Virus record (IMG/VR): IMGVR_UViG_3300050821_016215
Coordinates: 1 to 56,849 of that record
DNA length: 56,849 nt
Origin: a virus
Direction: 5' to 3' (one strand)
This document shows positions 36,694 through 43,818 of the stretch, piece by piece (within the stretch, counting starts at the first letter, position 1; the number at the start of each line of letters is the position of its first letter). The notes beneath the pieces were generated by a model that saw only the letters and a list, made by a program, of their open reading frames with translations, was not told where the DNA came from and searched no databases. The translations under genes and the position numbers were made by a program.

Positions 36694-37588
36694 TCGTGAC
36701 TCTCTTTCGCTGTCGAATTCGTTCGAAGGTTTCGGCTGCTACCTCGCCCGCCCGCCGGATCTGTTCGTCCCGCGCGTTTGGCTTTCGACCGCCATTCTGC
36801 TGCCGCCAGAACTCGAGTTCGAAATCCTCGGGTTTCTTATCATCCCATAGCCCGGCGTGTTTTTGACCCTCCCACCGGATTAAAGTTTGCACTAGTTCCG
36901 TGATGGTTTTGCCGCCGAACTTGGCCCGGACGCGACTCGCGAGCGACCGTGACGGCGCCGCCATCCCGAGGCTGATGGTCCGTTGACAGATGGCGTGGAA
37001 GTCCTGATCGCTCAAGCTGACTTGGATCTGCTGTCCGGGTGGTTCAGACGATTGATCGGGAGGGGCACCACCACCACCAACCTGTTCGGAGGAGGGGGTA
37101 GGGGGTGGTGGTGGTTCCCCTACTGTTCTATGTGGTTGTGGCTGTGGTGGTGGTTGGCTATCGTTTGCCATGGTTTCAAAATGGCATTTGCTATCGTGGT
37201 CGACTGTGGTTTGGACGTCGACTCGGGAATCCTGATCACGATTTCCCCATCTAGTAAAAGCCCCTAACTCTCCTGAAAGCTTACGTTTAGCAATTATCTC
37301 CACACGTGTCCTGCGTTCCATCTCGTCTTCCGGATAGTACAAAAGTCCATCACGCACTTCAAAAAAATTTCGCAAACGTGGCCACAGCTTTTTGAACTTA
37401 TAGGTGGACAGCAAAAAACTTTTCGCCAAGTTGCGGAGGATTTCCTCCTGATCCGGTATCCCACCATTCACCCAGGACCAGTCACGAAGACAGCCCAGGA
37501 AGCCCTTTTCCTCGCAAGTCAGTACCATGGTGGGGCCGGAAAGTTCGTCCTTCGGGTGCCGGGGATACCAGGGTTGGTTCTGTGGCAT
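36686..37588 (-). CDS. DUF1376 (YdaU)-like replication-associated protein (300 aa)
   Basis: The opening (WYPRHPKDELSGPTMVLTCE) and CLRDWSWVNGGIPDQEEILR, then KLWPRLRNFFEVRDGLLYYP, follow DUF1376, a winged-helix-like domain in phage replication initiators. A Pro/Gln-rich linker separates it from a C-terminal basic helical region (TISLGMAAPSRSLASRVRAK). It probably binds the origin or recruits the host helicase. Located beside the complex non-coding region at 37.6-38.0 kb. Confidence 0.7.
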   Translation of the reverse strand: MPQNQPWYPRHPKDELSGPTMVLTCEEKGFLGCLRDWSWVNGGIPDQEEILRNLAKSFLLSTYKFKKLWPRLRNFFEVRDGLLYYPEDEMERRTRVEIIAKRKLSGELGAFTRWGNRDQDSRVDVQTTVDHDSKCHFETMANDSQPPPQPQPHRTVGEPPPPPTPSSEQVGGGGAPPDQSSEPPGQQIQVSLSDQDFHAICQRTISLGMAAPSRSLASRVRAKFGGKTITELVQTLIRWEGQKHAGLWDDKKPEDFELEFWRQQNGGRKPNARDEQIRRAGEVAAETFERIRQRKRVTNA

Positions 37589-37641
37589 TTGCTATGCCCC
37601 CCCTTGGCGGGACTCTACCGGGGACGTGAAAACAAGCGTTT

Positions 37642-37692
37642 CAGGGAACGACCGCAGAATGGAGGCTTGGAACCCGGAGGCCGGGTCGCCAA
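37642..37692 (+). repeat. Junction repeat copy 19
   Basis: Upstream of the minus-strand DUF1376-like gene, reversed relative to it. Variant end CAGGGAACGACC. Confidence 0.8.
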
Positions 37693-37789
37693 CAGCAAAG
37701 CAGCCGCCTAAAGGATCAACAAAGGAACAACAGAGAAGCATGAGAACCTTTCGAGGGGCCCTCAGGCGAACAAATCAAAAAGAAAGTAC

Positions 37790-37818
37790 TTGCGGGGAAT
37801 CCCACCATGCCGTATACT
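37790..37818 (+). promoter_or_regulatory. Sigma70-like promoter P1
   Basis: TTGCGG (37790-37795), 17-bp spacer, TATACT (37813-37818). Transcription would start just before the two hairpins. Confidence 0.5.
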
Positions 37819-37822
37819 GGCA

Positions 37823-37900
37823 ATGGAGCGGATTCTGCACCTGCTCTTGATTCTACGGGCGTTGCGGTTACCAACATTCTCCGCAACGCCCGCGCTATTT
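37823..37900 (+). ncRNA. Candidate small RNA or attenuator leader
   Basis: A transcript from P1 would fold into a perfect 11-bp hairpin (GGGCGTTGCGG / CCGCAACGCCC, 13-nt loop, 37857-37891), then GCGCTATTTT as a weak terminator tail. This gives an RNA of roughly 75 nt. It may instead attenuate readthrough to 38038. Confidence 0.35.
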
Positions 37901-37925
37901 TGGTCCCCAACATTTTCGTTTGGTC

Positions 37926-37948
37926 GCGTGACCCGCGGCGGGTCGCGC
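37926..37948 (+). terminator. Second GC-rich hairpin
   Basis: GCGTGACCC / GGGTCGCGC, 9 bp with one G-T pair and a 5-nt loop, between P1 and P2. No T-run follows, so it may be a regulatory or origin structure rather than a terminator. Confidence 0.4.
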
Positions 37949-38001
37949 ACCGGCAAGTTTACCCCAAAAGTTTCCCCAGTACTAGTCTTGACTTTCAGGA
38001 C

Positions 38002-38030
38002 TTGTCAAAAAGGCGCAATTCCACTAAAGT
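38002..38030 (+). promoter_or_regulatory. Sigma70-like promoter P2 (leaderless)
   Basis: TTGTCA (38002-38007), 17-bp spacer, TAAAGT (38025-38030). The ATG of the next gene is 7 bp downstream, at the expected transcription start. Confidence 0.6.
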
Positions 38031-38037
38031 AGCCCAT

Positions 38038-38319
38038 ATGGCCGCTACGCTCCGCTACAATGCCGATCGATCCTGTTTTGAGGTCCTGACCCCCGAGGGA
38101 GACGAGTTCGGCCCAATCGAGTTTCCCGAGGACTGCATCAGCGTCCTCGAGGGGGATGCCGGCCCCAGCTATCTCGTGATCCATGCGGGGTATGATGGCT
38201 TGGAACCCGATACCCTGTACCGGTTGGTTCCAGTCGTTACGGAGATTCAAGAGCCTGTGGAATTGTCTGTGGAAGATGAGGAAATCGAACCTGAAGATGG
38301 TTTGGCGACCACCACTTAG
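38038..38319 (+). CDS. Acidic protein (93 aa)
   Basis: Beta-rich N-terminal part (LRYNADRSCFEVLTPEGDEF, PSYLVIHAGYDGLEPDTLY) and a very acidic C-terminus (ELSVEDEEIEPED). The last residues (DGLATTT) are read from the reversed repeat. Likely expressed from a leaderless transcript. Acidic early phage proteins can mimic DNA or inhibit host factors, but nothing specific is shown. Confidence 0.6.
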   Translation: MAATLRYNADRSCFEVLTPEGDEFGPIEFPEDCISVLEGDAGPSYLVIHAGYDGLEPDTLYRLVPVVTEIQEPVELSVEDEEIEPEDGLATTT

Positions 38320-38343
38320 GTGCCGTGGCGGGGTCGTTCCCCG
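38302..38343 (-). repeat. Junction repeat copy 20 (short, 42 bp)
   Basis: Reversed relative to the plus genes; the variable centre is about 9 bp shorter than in other copies. Confidence 0.8.
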
Positions 38344-38355
38344 AGAGTGTTTCAC

Positions 38356-38610
38356 ATGAGGGCTTCGCAACTCATAAACCGATTGGAAGAAATCCTGGAC
38401 CGTGAGGGCGACGTCGAGATCGAGTTGCCCAACGGGACCCCGTTGACCAAGGTCACGATGGTGGCGGCGCCGCGCCACTTGACCGCGCATGAAGCGGGAC
38501 GCGTCTCCAAAGCTTCCGGGGAACGACCCGAAAGCCCTGACGTGAAACCCACGGGTGTGGTCGCCAACAACAAAACATCAGCCCTGGATCGGATCAGGAA
38601 TGCCCGCTAA
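38356..38610 (+). CDS. Hypothetical protein with repeat-encoded segment (84 aa)
   Basis: About 52 native residues (MRASQLINRLEEILDREGD ... LPNGTPLTKVTMVAAP), a pattern like small phage proteins that describe an expression-level or base-flipping helix-strand unit, but no family is certain. The segment from SGERPESPDV to VVANNK is read from a forward repeat. Its end overlaps the next gene by 11 bp. Confidence 0.55.
   Translation: MRASQLINRLEEILDREGDVEIELPNGTPLTKVTMVAAPRHLTAHEAGRVSKASGERPESPDVKPTGVVANNKTSALDRIRNAR
38517..38567 (+). repeat. Junction repeat copy 21
   Basis: Forward copy translated within the 38356 gene. Confidence 0.85.
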
Positions 38611-38863
38611 AGCCAAATCCAATTTCGGACGCCCTCCCGCCCACCTGATGGACGCCGCCCGTGAGGCTGGATTTTTACCCAAGGAACCCCCGGAACAGAT
38701 TCTGCTCCTGGGCCACATGGTCGCCGATATCGAGATCATGCAGGCGGAACTCCGGGGCCTGATGTTCGCCGGTCCGGATTATCGTTCCAAGCTGCGGGTG
38801 GTCCGCGGAGCCGCCAAACGGATTAGTGACCGGTGCGCCAAACTGCTGGGGGAGGACTCGTGA
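38600..38863 (+). CDS. Hypothetical helical protein (87 aa)
   Basis: Starts MPAKAKSNFGRPPAHLMDAA, a GRPP-type basic motif, followed by helices (QILLLGHMVADIEIMQAELR, LRVVRGAAKRISDRCAKLL). A DNA-binding or small accessory protein is possible. Stop overlaps the next start as GTGA. Confidence 0.55.
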   Translation: MPAKAKSNFGRPPAHLMDAAREAGFLPKEPPEQILLLGHMVADIEIMQAELRGLMFAGPDYRSKLRVVRGAAKRISDRCAKLLGEDS

Positions 38864-39078
38864 GCGCGTTCGGACTGCCGGATGCGGAACCCACGGTACC
38901 GTTGCCCGAAGATATCGAGGTCGAACTCATCAAGAGCCTCCGGGGGTTTGAACAGCGATTCGGCCTGATGGCCGGTTGGGCGCGGCAGAATGGATGGTTG
39001 GAAGATTATGCGCGGGAGATCCGGAGGTTGGCGGTTTTGAGTTACGAGCAAGGCCGCAAAGCCTACACGGGGATTTGA
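38860..39078 (+). CDS. Hypothetical helical protein (72 aa)
   Basis: GTG start by overlap. Acidic N-terminus and an amphipathic helical body (ELIKSLRGFEQRFGLMAGW, YAREIRRLAVLSYEQGR). It ends 2 bp before a reversed repeat. Not recognised. Confidence 0.55.
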   Translation: MSAFGLPDAEPTVPLPEDIEVELIKSLRGFEQRFGLMAGWARQNGWLEDYAREIRRLAVLSYEQGRKAYTGI

Positions 39079-39080
39079 TG

Positions 39081-39134
39081 TTGGCGACACATGGCTTGAG
39101 TTTTGCAACAGCGGCGCCGAGGGGTCGTTCCCCG
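39081..39134 (-). repeat. Junction repeat copy 22
   Basis: Reversed relative to the plus genes; slightly longer variable centre (54 bp overall). Confidence 0.85.
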
Positions 39135-39148
39135 CAAGGTTGGTGAAG

Positions 39149-39433
39149 GTGCCGCCCGTTACGGTCAAGTGCGAGGGTTGCGGCCGGAAGTTTCTAGCGT
39201 CGAGGCGTGACGCCAAGTGGCACTCCCAAAAGTGCCGCTACAGGACTAGGATGGAAAACGCGAAGTTCGCAACGCCGCGCCTGCCCCGCAGTGGAGTACC
39301 GGGCGTGACGTTCTCGCGGATTCGGAGACGTTGGCAGGTCGCGATCCCCGAGGATGGCCGCATGAAGTACGTGGGGAGCCGGGGCACCAAAAGCGAAGCG
39401 TTGGCGCTACGGGAGGAAATTCTCAATGGCTGA
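39149..39433 (+). CDS. Zinc finger plus AP2-like DNA-binding protein (94 aa)
   Basis: VKCEGCGRKFLASRRDAKWH then SQKCRYR is a CxxC-x15-HxxxC zinc finger common in phage proteins. PRSGVPGVTFSRIRRRWQV, then KYVGSRGTKSEALALRE, is an AP2/ERF-type DNA-binding fold, often linked to phage HNH nucleases. GTG 39149 is preferred; GTG 39143 is also possible. Likely a DNA-binding regulator. Confidence 0.65.
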   Translation: MPPVTVKCEGCGRKFLASRRDAKWHSQKCRYRTRMENAKFATPRLPRSGVPGVTFSRIRRRWQVAIPEDGRMKYVGSRGTKSEALALREEILNG

Positions 39434-39710
39434 AACGTTCACAATCACGATACCCGAACCAGGGTACAGTTTCGAACTGATCCATTACCCAGTCCCGACC
39501 GAATACTTCCGCGGCGAAAACGTGCGAGAAATGGTCAGGTGGATTTGTTCCATCACGGGATCTAGGACCTGTCAACATTGCCACCGCCATGAACCGCATT
39601 ATCCGTATTGCCGCGGTGCTGGCGCGACCGCAACGGACGCTATCAAGGAAGCCGAGGCGATGTTGCGAGATTGGCAGGCTGCTACTCGAGCAGTGGAGGC
39701 GGCGACTTGA
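39426..39710 (+). CDS. Hypothetical protein with Cys/His cluster (94 aa)
   Basis: Beta start (ETFTITIPEPGYSFELIHYP), then RTCQHCHRHEPHYPYC, a dense Cys/His group likely to bind zinc, then an Ala-rich helix. Overlaps both neighbours. Not recognised. Confidence 0.5.
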   Translation: MAETFTITIPEPGYSFELIHYPVPTEYFRGENVREMVRWICSITGSRTCQHCHRHEPHYPYCRGAGATATDAIKEAEAMLRDWQAATRAVEAAT

Positions 39711-40120
39711 GCATCTCCCTACATCGTTCGATCAATGCCCCGGTGGTGGGGACCCGAATCCTTCCGGGCATCGTCTACGAGGGCGGATGGGGCCGCTACA
39801 TCAAAGGAGTGGTCGAGTACGCCAGCTCAAGAGTGTTGTTCGTGGTGACGGATTCAAAGCTGGTGGGGAACGTCAACCTCATTGGCGAAACCTACATCTA
39901 TTGCTGCGAACGCTGCCGCTGCACCGTCTATGAGCAAGAGGTCCAGGCGATGCGGCAACACGATATCGATAGTGGGATGATGATTCCCAGGTCAAGGCGG
40001 TGTCCCTTTTGCAATGGACCGATTGAACGGTTGGCCAGAGGGGCGAAGCTGCGGTTGCACTATAGGTTTGCGGCCAATGGGTCGAGTGGGGCGTGGTGGG
40101 GGGAGAGATGGGAATGGTGA
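39707..40120 (+). CDS. Zinc-ribbon protein (137 aa)
   Basis: TTG start overlapping the upstream stop as TTGA, with GGAGG 7 bp upstream. A beta-rich first half (GTRILPGIVYEGGWGRYIKG) and two Cys pairs (YCCERCRCTVYE, RCPFCNGPIE) about 35 residues apart form a zinc ribbon. The C-terminus is Trp/Arg-rich. Probably nucleic-acid or protein binding. Confidence 0.55.
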   Translation: MSISLHRSINAPVVGTRILPGIVYEGGWGRYIKGVVEYASSRVLFVVTDSKLVGNVNLIGETYIYCCERCRCTVYEQEVQAMRQHDIDSGMMIPRSRRCPFCNGPIERLARGAKLRLHYRFAANGSSGAWWGERWEW

Positions 40121-40130
40121 TGCTGATGGT

Positions 40131-40183
40131 TTGGCGACACGGCCTTGAGGGCTTCGCTGGGGATTCTGTGGGGTCGTTCCCCG
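40131..40183 (-). repeat. Junction repeat copy 23
   Basis: Reversed relative to the plus genes and nearly identical to copy 9, 32 kb away. It is followed by GCAGCGGTGGTGAG before the ATG. Confidence 0.85.
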
Positions 40184-40197
40184 CAGCGGTGGTGAGA

Positions 40198-40442
40198 TGA
40201 AACACAGTGTCACCATTACGATCAAGACTCAAGAGGCTTATTCTAGCGAAGCTGATGTGGAGTTCAGTTTTGAGCCCGCAGTAGAGCGCGAAAAGCCCGG
40301 CGGCCCAACCACCGTCGAACTCTACGCGGTAAGGATCATGGAGGCGCTTGGGCTGAGTTCTACGGACACCTTCCAGAAACCCGCCGGGGAACGACCCGAA
40401 AGCCTCGAAGTGCAAACCGAAAGTGGGGTCGCCAATCCATAA
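40198..40442 (+). CDS. Hypothetical protein with repeat-encoded tail (81 aa)
   Basis: Beta-rich start (KHSVTITIKTQEAYSSEADV) and an acidic-helical middle. The last ~20 residues (GERPESLEVQTESGVANP) come from a forward repeat. The stop overlaps the next start as TAATG. Not recognised. Confidence 0.55.
40385..40435 (+). repeat. Junction repeat copy 24
   Basis: Forward copy translated as the tail of the 40198 gene; the next ATG is 7 bp downstream. Confidence 0.85.
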
Positions 40443-40903
40443 TGGAAACCATCGGCAGTAAACCAGACCGAACCCCCGAACCCAACATCGAAGTAGTGCC
40501 CGAGTCTGGCTTCACCCAAGGGAAGCTAAACCCGGAAGGCCGCTGCATCGCCGCCCTGAACGCCCTCCCCTTCGACATCGAACCCCTGGATGAACTCGGG
40601 GTCCAGTGGCGCGTCTGGTGCTTCGAGCATCCGTGGATCGCCCGGCTGGCCCGCCGCGGTCTCGAGATTGCGCGCGCCCAGGTCGAGATTCTGGCCCGCC
40701 GGCTCACCAGGGACTACCAGGCCGAGAAATCCGCCAAAATCACCGGAGAATTCTACCAGAGTTATTTGCGACTCGTGGCCGAGCAACGGGAGCTCCGCAG
40801 TTTCCTGTTGCAGCACTTTCCTGACGATATCGAGCGGGCGGAGGCGGGGAACCGTCCGTTGCCCGAGGTGGCGCGGGACATTATGTTGAGGCACAAAGGA
40901 TGA
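40442..40903 (+). CDS. Hypothetical helical protein (153 aa)
   Basis: Acidic Pro-rich start, then a long helical region (HPWIARLARRGLEIARAQVE, RLTRDYQAEKSAKI) and DDIERAEAGNRPLPEVARD. No family is recognised; overall coiled-coil-like. Stop overlaps the next start by 4 bp. Confidence 0.55.
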   Translation: METIGSKPDRTPEPNIEVVPESGFTQGKLNPEGRCIAALNALPFDIEPLDELGVQWRVWCFEHPWIARLARRGLEIARAQVEILARRLTRDYQAEKSAKITGEFYQSYLRLVAEQRELRSFLLQHFPDDIERAEAGNRPLPEVARDIMLRHKG

Positions 40904-41358
40904 AGCAACTTGTGCTCGCGCTGTGCAAGCTCAATATGCAGTGTTGTGTCCGGGTCGCCAGATGGGCGGTCCGCCGCAACTACAGCGACAACGTTGCTGC
41001 CGAGTTCGTGGACGAGTTCATGCCGCCCTCAGTCCAGATCTCCCCGCTGTTGTTCAGTCGCGTGATGGATGACTTTCACGTCCTGTGGCGCGCAACCCCC
41101 GATATCCTCCAAGCGGAACTGAACGGCTGCATGGAAAGCCTTCGCCCTAAGCTGGCCAGTCATTTTCAGGGCATGATGGGCAGCCTAACGATGCAGGGCT
41201 ATCCGATGGAGGAATGCTTCGTCAGGATTCTGGCGAATGCCGTGCACCTGGGGATATATGTTGAGCGCCGGCTCGACGGGCGCGCCGGAGCGACACCCCT
41301 GGGGGAACGACCGCACGCTCCCGAGACAGAGACCGAAAGTGGGGTCGCCAAACAATGA
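40900..41358 (+). CDS. Hypothetical protein with repeat-encoded tail (152 aa)
   Basis: Helical body (LALCKLNMQCCVRVARWAVR, LLFSRVMDDFHVLWRATPD, CFVRILANAVHLGIYVERRL). The end (LGERPHAPETETESGVAKQ) is encoded by a forward repeat, with ATGA overlap onto the next gene. Function unknown. Confidence 0.55.
   Translation: MKQLVLALCKLNMQCCVRVARWAVRRNYSDNVAAEFVDEFMPPSVQISPLLFSRVMDDFHVLWRATPDILQAELNGCMESLRPKLASHFQGMMGSLTMQGYPMEECFVRILANAVHLGIYVERRLDGRAGATPLGERPHAPETETESGVAKQ
41301..41351 (+). repeat. Junction repeat copy 25
   Basis: Forward copy translated as the tail of the 40900 gene, followed by the ATGA junction. Confidence 0.85.
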
Positions 41359-41717
41359 GCGCCATCTTGCCGGGACCCCAGCGGGTCAACCTCGAACAAC
41401 TCCAACACGCAATCGATTTCGAGCGCGCCCAAATCTCCCTGCATGAAACCTGGATAGAGGCTTGGCAAAAGCGGGGCGAGTACGAACGCAGCTACACCCG
41501 GCACTGCTATCACCTCCATTTCGGAAACACCATCAAGGCCGGACAGGAAGTGTTTTTGGAAAACTACATGCGGTGGCACAAGCAACACTCGGATGCCGAG
41601 GTCGCGATCCGGCAATTACAACTCGCGCAACTCAAGAGCCATCTCGCGATCCAGGAGGCGATGATGCGGGAGGCCAAGAGTCCTTTGTTTACGGGGGGGA
41701 ATCTGCAAGCGTCATGA
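41355..41717 (+). CDS. Hypothetical coiled-coil protein (120 aa)
   Basis: Helical throughout (LEQLQHAIDFERAQISLHET, VAIRQLQLAQLKSHLAIQEA) with an aromatic-rich centre. Resembles phage accessory coiled-coil proteins but no family is certain. Ends 7 bp before the next TTG start. Confidence 0.55.
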   Translation: MSAILPGPQRVNLEQLQHAIDFERAQISLHETWIEAWQKRGEYERSYTRHCYHLHFGNTIKAGQEVFLENYMRWHKQHSDAEVAIRQLQLAQLKSHLAIQEAMMREAKSPLFTGGNLQAS

Positions 41718-41724
41718 GGCAGCC

Positions 41725-42222
41725 TTGAAACCAGGACCGAAGAAAGGGCAGCGGATTGATTTCCGGGGTGTTCCTGGAGAAATGGTCTCAACCCCAACGG
41801 ATCTGGAGTTCAGCGCAGTCAAGCGGAAAGAATCTCCTTACGATCCGCTCCTTATCCAACTGTCAAAGGCCGGTCCTGGCCATGTGCTGAAGTTCGGGGA
41901 TCTAAAGGCCAGAACGTCCGTCACGGTGCGCGCGAAGAAAAAAGGATTTCGCGTATCGTTCGCCGAACGCGACGGAGTCCTGTTTGTGCGGTTCGATGGA
42001 AGCGCCGAAGGCGACCAACAAAATACCAGGAAGGTAAAAATCCTTGAAGTTCTGAAGACTGGGCCGATGAGCTACCTGAAGGTTTGCAACCGCCTTCGAG
42101 ACGCTGGCGACACCTTGATCGACGGTCCGCTAGCGGAGCTGCTCCTAATGCAAATGCTAAAGGCTGGGCAAGTGGTCAAACAGGAAGGCGGGGCCTACGG
42201 CCTCAGCCCGGTGAAGAAATGA
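41725..42222 (+). CDS. Protein with C-terminal winged-helix-like region (165 aa)
   Basis: TTG start. The first half is basic/beta (LKARTSVTVRAKKKGFRVSF). The C-terminal half (ILEVLKTGPMSYLKVCNRLR, LLLMQMLKAGQVVKQEGGAY) looks like a winged helix-turn-helix with a YGL wing strand. A DNA-binding regulator is plausible. Stop overlaps the next start. Confidence 0.55.
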   Translation: MKPGPKKGQRIDFRGVPGEMVSTPTDLEFSAVKRKESPYDPLLIQLSKAGPGHVLKFGDLKARTSVTVRAKKKGFRVSFAERDGVLFVRFDGSAEGDQQNTRKVKILEVLKTGPMSYLKVCNRLRDAGDTLIDGPLAELLLMQMLKAGQVVKQEGGAYGLSPVKK

Positions 42223-42554
42223 TCCCCTGGATGGAAAACATCGCCGCGTTCGTGCTGGGGGTGGTGTTCGCGTGTTCGTGGTGCCGGCTGGTGGGTTGGT
42301 CCTATCGCGCCCGCCTTGCGTTTCAGCGGGATCTCGTCACCCGGTTGGTTGAGCGCCACTTGAGCCTGACCTGGGACCCCCAGCGCAAACTGTGGACCGT
42401 TGAATTGCCGTTTGGGACCAGCTACGAACTTGCCGCGCATCCCCGGTGGGAAATCGCGATCCAGGACGCCTTGGCCCGCTCAAGCCACGGGGAACGACCA
42501 GAAAGCCAAGATGTGAAACCGAGTGGCGGTGTCGCCAACCAAAAAGGAGTATAA
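42219..42554 (+). CDS. Small membrane protein with repeat-encoded tail (111 aa)
   Basis: N-terminal membrane helix (IAAFVLGVVFACSWCRLVGW), then a cytoplasmic charged domain (LVTRLVERHLSLTWDPQRK). The last residues (HGERPESQDVKPSGGVANQ) are read from a forward repeat. Not recognised. Confidence 0.6.
   Translation: MIPWMENIAAFVLGVVFACSWCRLVGWSYRARLAFQRDLVTRLVERHLSLTWDPQRKLWTVELPFGTSYELAAHPRWEIAIQDALARSSHGERPESQDVKPSGGVANQKGV
42488..42538 (+). repeat. Junction repeat copy 26
   Basis: Forward copy translated in the 42219 gene. It is followed 11 bp later by TATAAT. Confidence 0.85.
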
Positions 42555-42555
42555 T
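42550..42555 (+). promoter_or_regulatory. Candidate -10 box (TATAAT) downstream of repeat
   Basis: A perfect TATAAT lies 11 bp after the repeat and 7 bp before the ATG at 42563. No standard -35 is visible at 17 bp; that position lies in the repeat, which might supply an alternative contact. Confidence 0.45.
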
Positions 42556-42562
42556 CCCCCCT

Positions 42563-43135
42563 ATGGAACCCCTCTCAGTCCAACCGGGCCGCTACCGGAC
42601 CCGCAATCAACGGCTGGTCGTAATCGATGAATCCTTCGAAGTCAACGACGCCCCCCAGCCCGGCATGCAGCCCGTCCAACGAACCATCTGGCGGGGCATC
42701 ATGTACAAGGCCGACGCCGTAACGCCAGATTCGCGCCACGACTGGGAACCGGATGGCCGCTACCGGACACCGCTTGGCGTGGCGTCCCAATACGACCTTG
42801 CGGTCCTGATTGAGGCGACGCCGGTTCCGGAAAACCCAAATGGCAGCCCGCCCCCAGCACCGGTGCCCCACGCTGCCTCCCACGCGATGCTCGAGCAAGA
42901 TCTCGCGCATGTGTTGCTCGACTACGCGACCACCGGAGACGAAACACCTTTCGATACCCTGACCCGCTTGATTGCGGAACGGGACCATGGGCAAGCGATT
43001 CTGGCCATGCTGAGTACCATCAAATTGGACGACGAAAGTGACGCCGATTGCGTGCAGCGGTTGGTTGATCTGGCGCTACGGCCACTTCCGGTCGATCCAC
43101 CGGCAAATGCGGACCAAGCGCCCGCTACCGCTTGA
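42563..43135 (+). CDS. Hypothetical protein (190 aa)
   Basis: N-terminal beta domain (QPGRYRTRNQRLVVIDESFE, HDWEPDGRYRTPLGVASQYD), a Pro/Ala linker, then two short related helical units (HVLLDYATTGDETPFDTLTR and LSTIKLDDESDADCVQRLVD). Probably translated from a leaderless transcript. Not recognised. Confidence 0.6.
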   Translation: MEPLSVQPGRYRTRNQRLVVIDESFEVNDAPQPGMQPVQRTIWRGIMYKADAVTPDSRHDWEPDGRYRTPLGVASQYDLAVLIEATPVPENPNGSPPPAPVPHAASHAMLEQDLAHVLLDYATTGDETPFDTLTRLIAERDHGQAILAMLSTIKLDDESDADCVQRLVDLALRPLPVDPPANADQAPATA

Positions 43136-43140
43136 TCCCC

Positions 43141-43695
43141 ATGTTGATCGTGGGCCTGGGGGCGGCCTGCGCCCCCGTCCTCAGTGCCGACCAGATCCTC
43201 CAGGTGGCGATCCAGGCCGGGTTCCCCCTGACGGATGGCTCACCCTCAACGGCGGAAAAGATGACCGCGATCGCGTTGCGGGAATCCGGGGGCTGCCCCA
43301 ACGCCCACAACCCCGGCCCCGGTGAAGATAGTTACGGGCTCTGGCAAATCAACGTCCAGGGGAACCCGACCATCTTGACCCGCCTGGGCCTCAGCGACCC
43401 CACGGCCCTCTATGATCCGGCGACGAATGCGGCGGCCGCCTATATGCTCTGGGGGGGCAACGACCAAAACCTCGATACCGCCTGGTACATCAACCGGCCC
43501 GGCTACCAGGATGCCTATTTGGCGCAATTGCCCGCCGCGCAACAGGCGGCCGCCAACCTGCTGGGCATTCAGGCGCCGGGGGATTCCGGCCCCGTCCTGA
43601 GCGCGGGCCTAAGCCTCGGGGGCTTGACGGGCGGCCAGATCGCCATGGGGGTGGGGGCGGCGTTGCTGTTGGGGTTGGTGCTGTTTAAGCTTTGA
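43141..43695 (+). CDS. Secreted lytic transglycosylase-like protein with C-terminal anchor (184 aa)
   Basis: Signal peptide (MLIVGLGAACAPVLSA), then KMTAIALRESGGCPNAHNPG with the catalytic Glu48 of lysozyme-like (SLT) enzymes and DSYGLWQINVQGNP, the canonical GLWQIN motif. The C-terminus (GVGAALLLGLVLFKL) is a membrane helix. It would cut peptidoglycan in the periplasm, during entry or release. A TTG at 43132 overlapping the upstream stop is an alternative start. Confidence 0.85.
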   Translation: MLIVGLGAACAPVLSADQILQVAIQAGFPLTDGSPSTAEKMTAIALRESGGCPNAHNPGPGEDSYGLWQINVQGNPTILTRLGLSDPTALYDPATNAAAAYMLWGGNDQNLDTAWYINRPGYQDAYLAQLPAAQQAAANLLGIQAPGDSGPVLSAGLSLGGLTGGQIAMGVGAALLLGLVLFKL

Positions 43696-43696
43696 T

Positions 43697-43807
43697 ATGA
43701 AACTTATCTTCGGGATCGTGCTCGCAAGTTGGCTCCTATACTCCTGGAACTGCCGGAACAACCAAGGGGACTCTTGCTTGTTCGCGCTCCCCATCCGGAC
43801 CAACTGA
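43697..43807 (+). CDS. Small signal-anchored peptide (36 aa)
   Basis: Hydrophobic start (MKLIFGIVLASWLLYSW) and a short Cys-containing tail. Lies between two genes with signal peptides. Could be a small lysis or membrane peptide; no family is recognised. Confidence 0.45.
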   Translation: MKLIFGIVLASWLLYSWNCRNNQGDSCLFALPIRTN

Positions 43808-43818
43808 TACACTGAGGC

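Larger units (their letters stand above)
37589..38037. promoter_or_regulatory. Regulatory region between divergent units
   Basis: This 449-bp stretch holds a junction repeat (37642-37692), two promoters (37790, 38002), two strong hairpins and the tandem motif AAGTTTACCCCA / AAGTTTCCCCA (37955-37978), followed by GTACTAGTC. A 69-codon frame (37823-38032) crosses the hairpins but has no protein-like features. The position beside a DUF1376-type gene makes this a candidate origin or switch. Confidence 0.5.

Noticed and set aside
37823-38032. 69-codon frame in the regulatory region
   Set aside because: It crosses two perfect hairpins and promoter P2, and its composition is not protein-like; regulatory DNA is the better reading.
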